64,000 nt of DNA from a virus, in IMG/VR virus record IMGVR_UViG_3300020406_000804, positions 1 to 64,000 of that record; one strand, written 5' to 3'. Shown here piece after piece: positions 7,859 to 15,020 of the stretch (position 1 is its first letter; each line of letters opens with the position of its first letter). A program made the position numbers and the translations under genes. The notes below the pieces were generated by a model. The model had not been told where the DNA came from. It made no database searches and saw only the letters and a list, made by a program, of their open reading frames with translations.

Positions 7859-8190
7859 ATCGCGAATTTTTAATAAAAATCATTAAAGAAGAACTGTTAG
7901 AAGTTTTAAAGGAAAAAAGAAAAAAAAGAAAAAAAAGAAAAAAAGCAGGAACAGAGTCTAGTAAAGAATCTTCTTTAAGAGATTGGTTTGGCCGAAAGGG
8001 GGCCAAAGGAAAAAGGAAGGGATGGGTTGATTGCAACGCACCAGACGGAAAGGGCGGATACAAATCTTGCGGGAGGTCAAAAGGAGAAAAAAGATCAAAA
8101 TATCCTGCTTGTAGACCAACTCCAGGCGCCTGCAAAGAAAAAGGCAGAGGAAAGTCTTGGGGTAAAAAATCTTCTAGAGGCAAAAAATGA
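7855..8190 (+). CDS. Basic Cys-containing small protein with IIKEEL leader
   Basis: This 111-residue protein overlaps both neighbours by 4 nt. The leader MNREFLIKIIKEELLEVLKE is followed by a Lys/Arg run and a C-terminal domain with WVDCNAPDGKGGYKSCGR and KYPACRPTPGACKEKGRGK, four Cys that could bind zinc. I recognise this Cys domain as one often found in marine phage hypothetical proteins (possibly DUF6321). The function is unknown. It resembles the two preceding genes in plan: hydrophobic-acidic leader, basic linker, then a small Cys domain. Confidence 0.7.
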   Translation: MNREFLIKIIKEELLEVLKEKRKKRKKRKKAGTESSKESSLRDWFGRKGAKGKRKGWVDCNAPDGKGGYKSCGRSKGEKRSKYPACRPTPGACKEKGRGKSWGKKSSRGKK

Positions 8191-9938
8191 AAAAAATTAA
8201 ACTTATAGTAGAAAAAGGCCCATCCGTCAGTTTCAGGGCTAAGGGTAAGGCTAGGACTAAAATAGGTTCTGAAGATAAAAGCTCTTTAAGTTACTGGCTT
8301 AAAACAGTTCAAGAAAGATATTTGAAGAAAATAAACTTAGATGTTTTAGATATTCAAAAAAATCTGACCTCTTCTGGTCACTTGAAGTCTCATATCCCAG
8401 GTAAATTAGATAATAAAACATTTGATGCAATTGCTAGATTTCAAGAACAAAATAAAGATAGAATAATAGAGCTTGGAGATCCGAGTCCTGTTGATAAGAT
8501 ATACGGACCGATTACTCATAGGGTTTGGCTTGAAACCACAGGTCAGTACAAAGAAGCTGAAAAGATCACGCAATCAGATGAATTAGAATTTTCTACTTTT
8601 GATGATAAGTACAACCCAGAAGAACTAAACTCATATACTAGTGAGCAAATATTAATAGTTGGGGATAGCACCGCCGTCGGCCTTATGAACAGATTAGGAA
8701 ATAAATATACCGGTGGCTTTTCCAAAAAAACTTTTACATTTCCAGATGGGAAGAAAACCAATTCTTTACCAACTCATAATGTGATGGATACTGCCATCGG
8801 AGGAGCCCGAACAGGATTAATTTTACACCAACTGGAAAAAAGAATAGAAACGCTACAGCAAGAGCTTGGTCATAATAAAGTAGAAAAAAAATTAATGATA
8901 ATTCATTGTGGAGGAAATGATTCCAGATGGTTTCAGCTGCAAAAGCAGGGTCAAATTTCGTGGGATAAGGACGCTAGTCCTAAATCAAATTTAGCTTTGC
9001 ACGATCCAGAATTTACTTACAATAATATAATAAAAATGGCTCAAATTGGAGAGGAATATGGATATGAAGTTAGAATTGTATCACTTCGGTTTAGGGGCGA
9101 AGAAAAATTTAAATCATTATATAGGGACAAATCGGGCCTACAAAATTATCATCAATCAAGTTTTAATTTAAAAATCAGAACTTCAAAATATTATGTAGTT
9201 CCAGGCATTTTGCCATCATCACTTGTATCATCATCTGACCTGGTACACGCATCACCCGCTGGAAGCAGCAAAATATTGAGTAGAGCTATGAATCCAAAAG
9301 CACCTGTAACTAAAACTATCAAATTAAAAAATACAAAATTAAATAAAAAAATTCCAGATTTAAAAAATGATATAGAATTTTTGCAAAAAGTAAAAAACTA
9401 CGCAAAAAAGCATGGAGCTGATCCAAATGATTTTCTCGCTGTTATGTATCATGAAACAGGAACTTTAAATCTAGACCCAGCTGCAGAAAATAATAATAAA
9501 AATCCTTGTGTTGGTTTGATACAGTTTTGCCCGGGCAGCGGGATGAAAGTTATAGGTAAATCTGGAGCAGAATTAAAAAGAATGACTAGATCTGAACAGT
9601 GGGACTATGTTGAAGTATATATGAATACAAAAAAAGCTTGGAAAAGTAACCCAACTTTATCAAGTATATATTTGGCAATATTCTTACCTGCGCTCTCTGG
9701 TTTGAATGAAGACGCAATCTTAGCAGCTGAAGATCCTTCTGTTTGTCATCCTGTAGCACGAAGATTAGGAGATAATTTTTTAAAAAGAGTTTGGAAGCAA
9801 AACCCAGCCAACCGTTCTATCACTACCATAGATAAAAAACAAGTTTCTGTAATAACTAAAGAAGGCATGGCTAAAAACATTAAATCAAAATCATCAAGGC
9901 TTCCAAAAAATTTATTTGGAAATTTGCCAAAAATATAA
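8187..9938 (+). CDS. Three-domain cell-wall enzyme: PG-binding, SGNH esterase, lytic transglycosylase-like
   Basis: This 583-residue protein starts MKKIKLIVEKGPS ([I/L]-x-E leader). Residues 35-130 resemble a peptidoglycan-binding domain (LDVLDIQKNL, FDAIARFQEQN, YGPITHRVWLE). Residues 155-365 are an SGNH hydrolase: GDST at 159-162, a GGAR block, GGND at 242-245 and DLVH (D351, H354) give the Ser-Gly-Asn-His set. Residues 390-560 look like a lysozyme or lytic transglycosylase: MYHETG with E423, AAENNNKNPCVGLIQFCPG. The expected role is removing acyl groups from peptidoglycan or surface sugar and cutting the glycan during entry or lysis. No signal peptide or holin is seen, and the leader suggests it rides in the virion. 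Confidence 0.75.
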   Translation: MKKIKLIVEKGPSVSFRAKGKARTKIGSEDKSSLSYWLKTVQERYLKKINLDVLDIQKNLTSSGHLKSHIPGKLDNKTFDAIARFQEQNKDRIIELGDPSPVDKIYGPITHRVWLETTGQYKEAEKITQSDELEFSTFDDKYNPEELNSYTSEQILIVGDSTAVGLMNRLGNKYTGGFSKKTFTFPDGKKTNSLPTHNVMDTAIGGARTGLILHQLEKRIETLQQELGHNKVEKKLMIIHCGGNDSRWFQLQKQGQISWDKDASPKSNLALHDPEFTYNNIIKMAQIGEEYGYEVRIVSLRFRGEEKFKSLYRDKSGLQNYHQSSFNLKIRTSKYYVVPGILPSSLVSSSDLVHASPAGSSKILSRAMNPKAPVTKTIKLKNTKLNKKIPDLKNDIEFLQKVKNYAKKHGADPNDFLAVMYHETGTLNLDPAAENNNKNPCVGLIQFCPGSGMKVIGKSGAELKRMTRSEQWDYVEVYMNTKKAWKSNPTLSSIYLAIFLPALSGLNEDAILAAEDPSVCHPVARRLGDNFLKRVWKQNPANRSITTIDKKQVSVITKEGMAKNIKSKSSRLPKNLFGNLPKI

Positions 9939-9962
9939 ACTTATTATTAATAGGAGATAAAA

Positions 9963-10811
9963 ATGTCTAAAAAAATAAAAATTAAAATAACCGAAGGAGC
10001 CTGCTGCCCGGAAACACCTAGTATGCCCGCGACTTCATTGCCATCTAAAAAAATGAAAAATGTGCACAACCAAGAAGAGGCCAGAATGCATAGAACTACT
10101 CTTGCACATTTAATGGCCGATACAAAAGTACTTTTAGACATGATACAAGATGGAGATGACCTTCCAGAGTGGTTAGAAACAAAAATCACAAAAGCAGGAG
10201 ATTACATGTCTTCAGCTGCTCGTTATATTGCTGGAAACATGGCACGAGACTTAGGTCAATTGGAGGAAGCAGTTTTAACCCCAGAGCAAGCAGCGCAAAT
10301 AAAGTCTAGCATAACACCGGAACAGGCTTTAGAAATAATTCAAAGAATGACACCTGAGCAGCTTGCGCCTTTTATGGGATCCCCTGAAATCACAGAACAT
10401 CTTATGTCTGAGGGCTTTGTAGGCCTAACAGAGGAAATATTAGTAGAATCTCACTTTAAACTATACGAACTTCTTCAAGGCTCAATAGATGAAAATAACG
10501 AGAAGCCTTGTCCGCAATGTCTGTATGAAGTTTTATCAGAGGCTTCTTGCGGCTGCCCTGATTTAATTCCAGAAGCAGAGTATAGAGGTAGAAAAGTTAA
10601 GCTAAATAAGCCAATGAGAGGCGATGTTAAAAAATTTAAAGTCTATGTTAAAAATGCTAAAGGAAATGTTGTTAAAGTTAATTTTGGTGATAAAAATATG
10701 AGAATTAAAAAATCCAACCCCAAACGCAGAAAATCTTTCCGGGCCCGCCATAATTGCAAAAGCCCTGGGCCAAAATGGAAAGCAAGATATTGGTCTTGCA
10801 AAAAGTGGTAA
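9963..10811 (+). CDS. Leader-bearing protein with ARHNC / ARYWSCKKW C-terminal domain
   Basis: This 282-residue protein starts at ATG 9963 after AGGAGAT. It begins MSKKIKIKITEGACCPETP, where I-T-E before G is an excellent match to the T4 prohead-protease site. The middle is helical, with LTPEQAAQIKSSITPEQALE and repeats of that pattern (xTPEQ three times, residues 104-135). The last 75 residues (KPMRGDVKKFKVYVKN, then SFRARHNC and KARYWSCKKW) form a small domain I recognise from many marine phage genomes, without known function. It is the last gene of the leader-bearing operon. Confidence 0.7.
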   Translation: MSKKIKIKITEGACCPETPSMPATSLPSKKMKNVHNQEEARMHRTTLAHLMADTKVLLDMIQDGDDLPEWLETKITKAGDYMSSAARYIAGNMARDLGQLEEAVLTPEQAAQIKSSITPEQALEIIQRMTPEQLAPFMGSPEITEHLMSEGFVGLTEEILVESHFKLYELLQGSIDENNEKPCPQCLYEVLSEASCGCPDLIPEAEYRGRKVKLNKPMRGDVKKFKVYVKNAKGNVVKVNFGDKNMRIKKSNPKRRKSFRARHNCKSPGPKWKARYWSCKKW

Positions 10812-10818
10812 GTTTTAT

Positions 10819-10846
10819 TTGACATATCAAAAAAATTTGTTATAAT
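10819..10846 (+). promoter_or_regulatory. Consensus sigma70 promoter of tilS
   Basis: TTGACA, 16-nt spacer, TATAAT, ending 6 nt before ATG 10853. The mRNA should be leaderless, and there is no Shine-Dalgarno. Confidence 0.85.
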
Positions 10847-10852
10847 TTTTTT

Positions 10853-11455
10853 ATGATTAGAATTATTCGCAAAATTCCCTTAACTGTTACAGTTGCCTGT
10901 TCTGGGGGAATTGACAGCATGGCCGTTGTTAATTTTCTTTTGCAAGGAAAACGCAATGTGCGTTTGGCTTTTTTTAATCACGATACTCTTCACTCTCGGA
11001 ATGCTGAGCAGTTTGTAAAAAACTATGCCCATGAAAAGAATATAGACCTGCATTTAGGCCGAGTCCGAGGAAAAAAAGGTAAGCGCTCCATGGAAGAGTT
11101 TTGGAGAGATGAAAGATATTCTTTCCTTAACAGTGTACAATCTAATTTTATCATTACATGTCATCATCTAGACGATGCAGTTGAAACCTGGGTTATGTCA
11201 GCTATGCATGGTAAGTGTAAACTGATTCCATACCACAGGCCTGAAAACATTTATCGACCTTTTTTAATGACATCTAAAAAGAGTATAAAAGAATATGCTC
11301 AAAGAAAAAATTTAGAATGGATCGAAGACCCTTCAAACACAAGAACAGAGTATATTAGAAACCACATTAGGCACACCTGCATGCCGCATCTTTTAAAGAT
11401 AAACCCAGGAATACGAACTATGATTAGAAAAAAAATAATTGAAAATTATCTCTAA
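10853..11455 (+). CDS. tilS: tRNA(Ile)-lysidine synthase, N-terminal domain form
   Basis: This 200-residue protein is a PP-loop ATPase with SGGIDS at 17-22. TilS signatures are CHHLDDAVETWVM and EDPSNTRTEYIRNHIRH. TilS joins lysine to C34 of the tRNA with anticodon CAU, so that it reads AUA as isoleucine rather than AUG. The protein covers the catalytic domain only. Cellular TilS is longer, with C-terminal domains that help grip the tRNA. A tRNA gene with a CAU anticodon starts 23 nt downstream, which strongly fits this function. The tail is well formed up to the stop, so it looks reduced rather than broken. Confidence 0.88.
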   Translation: MIRIIRKIPLTVTVACSGGIDSMAVVNFLLQGKRNVRLAFFNHDTLHSRNAEQFVKNYAHEKNIDLHLGRVRGKKGKRSMEEFWRDERYSFLNSVQSNFIITCHHLDDAVETWVMSAMHGKCKLIPYHRPENIYRPFLMTSKKSIKEYAQRKNLEWIEDPSNTRTEYIRNHIRHTCMPHLLKINPGIRTMIRKKIIENYL

Positions 11456-11467
11456 TTATGTTATAAA
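11439..11467 (+). promoter_or_regulatory. tRNA promoter
   Basis: TTGAAA, 17-nt spacer, TATAAA, overlapping the end of tilS. Transcription would start about 3-5 nt before the mature tRNA end. Confidence 0.55.
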
Positions 11468-11477
11468 ATAACTAAGA

Positions 11478-11554
11478 GGGCCTATAGCTCAATCGGTTAG
11501 AGCAACAGTCTCATAAACTGTAGGCTCCTGGTTCAAGTCCAGGTGGGCCCACCA
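11478..11554 (+). tRNA. tRNA with CAU anticodon, probably tRNA-Ile2 (AUA)
   Basis: This is a complete 77-nt cloverleaf with encoded CCA. The acceptor is GGGCCTA/TGGGCCC plus A73, the D arm AGCTCAATCGGTTAGAGC, the anticodon stem ACAGT/ACTGT with loop CTCATAA, and the T arm CCTGG-TTCAAGT-CCAGG. Initiator type is excluded by the paired first base. Between elongator Met and Ile2, C4-G69 and C5-G68 are the pairs that, as I recall, E. coli TilS favours. With tilS next door, Ile2 is the better call. It would supply the AUA codons common in this AT-rich genome. Confidence 0.9.
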
Positions 11555-11578
11555 ACAAAATAAAAAAGGAGTTTTAAA

Positions 11579-11758
11579 ATGACAATTTCGGAAAAACTAA
11601 AAGAAATTTTACAAACATTAATAAAGGCAGAAGAAGATGCTATTAAATGTGAGTCTGGCAATGCGTCCGCCGGCCGCCGATTAAGAAAGGCATCAATGGC
11701 TGTTATTAAAGAACTAAAGGATCTAAGAGCGCAGGTTCTTGAGCAAAATAAAAAATGA
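11579..11758 (+). CDS. Histone H1-like protein, Hc1 family
   Basis: This 59-residue protein starts at ATG 11579 behind AAAAAAGGAG. MTISEKLKEILQTLIKAEED followed by GNASAGRRLRKASMAVIKEL matches the N-terminal Hc1 pattern (helix, then GNxxAGxRxRKAxxxxxKLxxxLR). Hc1 proteins compact DNA in Chlamydia, and short versions are common in environmental phages. It lacks the long Lys/Ala tail of chlamydial Hc1. The stop overlaps the ClpP start by 4 nt. It probably binds phage or host DNA. Confidence 0.75.
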   Translation: MTISEKLKEILQTLIKAEEDAIKCESGNASAGRRLRKASMAVIKELKDLRAQVLEQNKK

Positions 11759-12393
11759 AAGATTTTACTTGGGGACTATCTGAGACTTCCTCTGTTGAGT
11801 CTACAAAGACAGTGCACGACTTTGCATCTGAAAGTGATATGCATTCTTCTGTAGATCAAAATGTTGTAGATATAAGTCATAACAGAATTTATTATTATTC
11901 TGGAGTGTCTAGGCCAAAAATTTTAAAGCTAAATAAGCACATATTTAACTTAAACACAAACATGTCTATAAAAATGACGCCATATGGCCTTGATCCACCA
12001 CCTATTTACCTTCATATAAATAGCTATGGAGGGTCTGTATTTGCTGGCTTGGCCGCAGTTGACTACATTAAAAACTCGAAAATACCGGTTTACACGGTGA
12101 TAGATGGTTGCGCAGCATCAGCAGCAACTTTGATGTCTTGCGTAGGTTCTCATAGAATGATGCATAAAAATGCATGTATGTTAATACATCAGCTTTCAGG
12201 CGCTATGTGGGGTAAATTTCAAGAAATGGAAGATGATATGGAGAATTCAAAAATGTTGATGGAAAAAATTAAAAAAATATACAAAGAGCACACAAGCATA
12301 CCAAAAAAAGAGCTTAACAATATACTAAAGCATGATTTGTGGTGGGAAGCTGAAAAGTGCCTTGAGTATGGATTGGTGGATGAGGTTATATAA
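11755..12393 (+). CDS. ClpP-like serine protease
   Basis: This 212-residue protein keeps the S14 (ClpP) catalytic set: S122 in GCAASAATLM, H145 in MLIHQLSG and D194 in HDLWWEAEKCLEYGLVDEV. INSYGGSVFAGLAAVDYIK is the oxyanion strand. The first 45 residues are an extra, Ser-rich N-terminal arm not seen in ClpP. No Clp ATPase is in the window. It could use a host unfoldase, or act as a head maturation protease, a role some ClpP-fold phage enzymes play. It overlaps the Hc1 gene by 4 nt and the next gene by 1 nt. Confidence 0.85.
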   Translation: MKDFTWGLSETSSVESTKTVHDFASESDMHSSVDQNVVDISHNRIYYYSGVSRPKILKLNKHIFNLNTNMSIKMTPYGLDPPPIYLHINSYGGSVFAGLAAVDYIKNSKIPVYTVIDGCAASAATLMSCVGSHRMMHKNACMLIHQLSGAMWGKFQEMEDDMENSKMLMEKIKKIYKEHTSIPKKELNNILKHDLWWEAEKCLEYGLVDEVI

Positions 12394-12716
12394 TGAGTTT
12401 TTTAAGTAATTTTGGTTTTAGCAGCTTAAAAGAAGAAGAAAAAATAAGGTCTGCTGAGGCTTCCGAAACTTTAATATTATCTTTTTTTGAAGATTTTGCA
12501 GACATTGCAGATTTTAAAAACCACAAAAGTCATCACTTCCCCGGAAGGAAAAACGTTTACAGATTCACTTGCAAGATGATGTCTTTGAAATTATTATCAA
12601 ATTTATCAAATGACAAAAGAATTAAAAACGTTTTCTTTTCGCCATCTCAGCCACCGCCAGGAGGGGGTTTAGATGGAATCTCTATGAGATATAAAGTATA
12701 CATTGAGTACTATTGA
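12393..12716 (+). CDS. Hypothetical protein
   Basis: This 107-residue protein starts at ATG 12393, sharing a base with the ClpP stop (TAATG). No family is recognised. It has a helical N-terminus (SLKEEEKIRSAEASETLILS), a basic middle and a Pro/Gly loop (PSQPPPGGGLDG) before a final strand. Its last 7 nt overlap the end of the convergent minus-strand gene. Coupling with clpP suggests a linked function, but none can be named. Confidence 0.6.
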   Translation: MSFLSNFGFSSLKEEEKIRSAEASETLILSFFEDFADIADFKNHKSHHFPGRKNVYRFTCKMMSLKLLSNLSNDKRIKNVFFSPSQPPPGGGLDGISMRYKVYIEYY

Positions 12717-13444
12717 TAATATCTTTTTGCGTTAAGTAGGAACATTTTGAATGTTTTATGGTTGCTCATTAGCGATACGTTTGAGAACCCTAGATTTGTC
12801 CCCCAGACAATCCCTACAATTTCATTTCGATAGTTTAAAACAGCAGATCCAGAAGAGCCCCCAGCTGCAGGAGCTGTAATCATAGAAGACGAATCGTCTA
12901 TAACTCCTGAAAAAATTCCTTTAAATATTGGAACTGTTGGAGGATGATAGATTCCCATCGGCGCGCCAACATAGTACAGTTCTTCTCCGACCTTCGGCCC
13001 AAAAATAGAAAATTTAATTTTTTTAACTTTCAAGGTAGGAACCCAAAGTAGGCACAAATCTGCATTTCCATTTTCATCGTTGTGGGTTATCATAATTGGC
13101 CAAGCTTGATGAAATTTAGTTTTATGATCAAATACTTTTATTGTTTGAACAATGTTTTTAATTTCATCGGTTGGCCTTACGTCGCAAACATGACCGGCTG
13201 TTATAACGGTCATGACCCCCTTTATTAAATTAATAGCCATGCCGCTACCCATACTTGTATAGACCCCGACAGGGCACTTTGGATCTTTCTGGTCAACACA
13301 GGAAATAATATCAGCAGTGTGATATATTTTTACAAAACTTTTTGTAGGTGGATTTCTTATCTTGCTGTTCACAGGAGTTGTAGTGCAACTATATAAAAAA
13401 AAGATTATTAAACTTAAATATATATTTTTGTTTCCTGGCAGCAT
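12710..13444 (-). CDS. Trypsin-like serine protease, predicted lipoprotein
   Basis: This 244-residue protein is the only clear minus-strand gene. It starts MLPGNKNIYLSLIIFFLYSC, a signal peptide with C20 as possible lipidation site (Y at -2 is unusual), so it should be exported and membrane-anchored. The chymotrypsin-fold triad is present: TAGHVC (His), NADLCLLWV (Asp), GGSSGSAVL (Ser). It has no PDZ domain, unlike DegP. A promoter 8 nt upstream of the ATG drives it alone. The lone orientation, own promoter and export suggest a host-altering gene (such as exclusion or envelope change) rather than a virion part. The function is inferred only from the fold. Confidence 0.8.
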   Translation of the reverse strand: MLPGNKNIYLSLIIFFLYSCTTTPVNSKIRNPPTKSFVKIYHTADIISCVDQKDPKCPVGVYTSMGSGMAINLIKGVMTVITAGHVCDVRPTDEIKNIVQTIKVFDHKTKFHQAWPIMITHNDENGNADLCLLWVPTLKVKKIKFSIFGPKVGEELYYVGAPMGIYHPPTVPIFKGIFSGVIDDSSSMITAPAAGGSSGSAVLNYRNEIVGIVWGTNLGFSNVSLMSNHKTFKMFLLNAKRYYQ

Positions 13445-13452
13445 ATATAATA

Positions 13453-13480
13453 ACTATACTACAAAATATTTTTTTGTTAA
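13453..13480 (-). promoter_or_regulatory. Sigma70-like promoter of the minus-strand protease
   Basis: On the minus strand: TTAACA (13480-13475), 16-nt spacer, TATAGT (13458-13453), then 8 nt to the ATG at 13444. The transcript should be leaderless or nearly so. Confidence 0.6.
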
Positions 13481-13491
13481 AAGGAGATAAA

Positions 13492-13674
13492 ATGTTTTTA
13501 TTGTTGTTAATGGCATCGACGCCAATCCTTGTACCCCAATTAGATAAAGATGAGTCTAAATATTTTATTAATCATAAAAAAATTGAAAAATTTAATATTT
13601 GCAAAACATGTGATAATATAAAGTACATAAAGCTTCCAACACCCATGGTAAAAGTTAATAAAAAATCTATTTAA
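13492..13674 (+). CDS. Small exported peptide with CxxC
   Basis: This 60-residue product starts at ATG 13492 with AAGGAGAT 6 nt upstream. The in-frame TTG at 13474 lacks a site. MFLLLLMASTPILVPQ looks like a signal or membrane segment. The rest is basic and holds one CKTC pair. No family is recognised. It sits divergently next to the lipoprotein protease, and both may be exported. A single CxxC could bind metal or be a redox pair. Confidence 0.45.
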   Translation: MFLLLLMASTPILVPQLDKDESKYFINHKKIEKFNICKTCDNIKYIKLPTPMVKVNKKSI

Positions 13675-13700
13675 TATTGTTGGAGAAAAAAGGATTAGTT

Positions 13701-15020
13701 TTGGCAAAAAAGACTTATGTTCTAGATACCAGCGTTTATTTAACAGACGCTAACTGTTTAACCTCATTTTTTAATAATGATATTGTAATACCGCTGAAGG
13801 TTTTAGAAGAGATAGATAAACACAAAAAAAGACAAGATTCAGTGGGCTCGCAGGCAAGGTCTATTATTAGAAATCTAGATAAATTAAGGTCAAAGGGCAG
13901 CCTATCAAAAGGCGTAAGAATAGATAAAGGATTAGGAATTATAAGAGTTAGTTCTTATAACCCTCTCTCTTTACCCGATGATTTAGATCTTGAAGATTCA
14001 GATAATCAAATTATTGCCACTGCCTTGTCAGAAAAAGAATCTCAAAAAACTGTAAAGAGTAGAAAAGTTATTGTTGTGTCACGAGACATTAATATGAGAG
14101 TAAAGTGTGATGCTTTAGGTTTACTGACAGAAGATTATCAAGCAGAAAGAGTAGTCAAAAGTTCAGAAGGCTTATATACTGGAAGATCTGAGATATTAGT
14201 TGATGAACAAGAAATAGATAAATTTTACAACAATGAAGATATTTGGCTAGATGAAGAAAAGTACCAACTTTATCCAAATCAGTATGTAATGCTTATATCA
14301 AGCTCTAATGAAAAAAAGACAGCTTTAGCTAGATTTGTAGATTATAAGAATCCTTTGAGGAAAATTATTACCAGCAACAAAAAAATTTGGTCAACAACAG
14401 CTAGAAATAAAGAGCAGCAATTTGCAATAGATTTGTTGATGGACCCAAACGTTCCAGTAGTTTCTTTAGTTGGTAAAGCGGGTTCAGGCAAAACTTTATT
14501 AGCATTAGCAGCCGGCCTTGAGCAAACCTTTGAAAGTCGCACTTATAAAAAAATTGTAGTAACAAAGCCAGTAGAGCCAGTGGGAAAAGATATTGGATTT
14601 TTACCAGGCTCAATGGAAGAAAAAATGATGCCTTGGTTAGCCCCAATACAAGATAACTTGCAATTTTTGATGGGAGATGATCGAGCAACTCTTGAAATGT
14701 ACATTGCTAAAGGTCAGATTGAGGTAGAGGCAATGACATTCATAAGAGGTAGATCTATTTCAAATGCGTTTATTGTCATTGATGAAGTGCAGAACATGAC
14801 TCAGCATGAAATTAAAACTGTATTGACAAGAGTTGGAGAAGGAACAAAAATAATATTAACTGGAGATATAGAACAAATTGATAATGTTTATATAGATGCT
14901 ACAAATAATGGACTATCATACGTTGTTGAAACTTTGAAAGAAGAAGGGATAACTGGTCACGTAACACTATTGAAAGGCGAGAGGTCAAAAGTAGCTTCAA
15001 TAGCTGCAAAAAGACTATGA
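13701..15020 (+). CDS. phoH: PIN-PhoH fusion (PhoH2/YlaK type)
   Basis: This 439-residue protein probably starts at TTG 13701, preceded by AAGGA at 6 nt and giving the family-typical start (M)AKKTYVLDTSVYL. Residues 1-150 are a PIN domain with acidic sites in VLDTS, LEDSDNQIIATAL and VSRDINMRV. The PhoH ATPase follows: GKAGSGKT near 259 (Walker A), FIVIDEVQN (Walker B), ILTGDIEQID and a late Arg (GERSKVA). Cellular members act as ATP-dependent RNA-unwinding ribonucleases. PhoH genes are common in marine phages, but their role there is unsettled. The stop overlaps the next start by 4 nt. Confidence 0.92.
   Translation: MAKKTYVLDTSVYLTDANCLTSFFNNDIVIPLKVLEEIDKHKKRQDSVGSQARSIIRNLDKLRSKGSLSKGVRIDKGLGIIRVSSYNPLSLPDDLDLEDSDNQIIATALSEKESQKTVKSRKVIVVSRDINMRVKCDALGLLTEDYQAERVVKSSEGLYTGRSEILVDEQEIDKFYNNEDIWLDEEKYQLYPNQYVMLISSSNEKKTALARFVDYKNPLRKIITSNKKIWSTTARNKEQQFAIDLLMDPNVPVVSLVGKAGSGKTLLALAAGLEQTFESRTYKKIVVTKPVEPVGKDIGFLPGSMEEKMMPWLAPIQDNLQFLMGDDRATLEMYIAKGQIEVEAMTFIRGRSISNAFIVIDEVQNMTQHEIKTVLTRVGEGTKIILTGDIEQIDNVYIDATNNGLSYVVETLKEEGITGHVTLLKGERSKVASIAAKRL

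Noticed and set aside
7988-8200. Plus-strand open frame of 70 codons
   Set aside because: Overlaps the 7855-8190 gene in another frame; the latter has the shared leader and overlaps.
10853-11455. tilS as truncated pseudogene
   Set aside because: All catalytic motifs are intact, it has a consensus promoter and a clean stop; a reduced single-domain form is more likely.
11478-11554. tRNA-Met (elongator or initiator) call from anticodon CAU
   Set aside because: Initiator is excluded by the paired acceptor end. Elongator Met is possible, but C4-G69/C5-G68 and the adjacent tilS favour Ile2.
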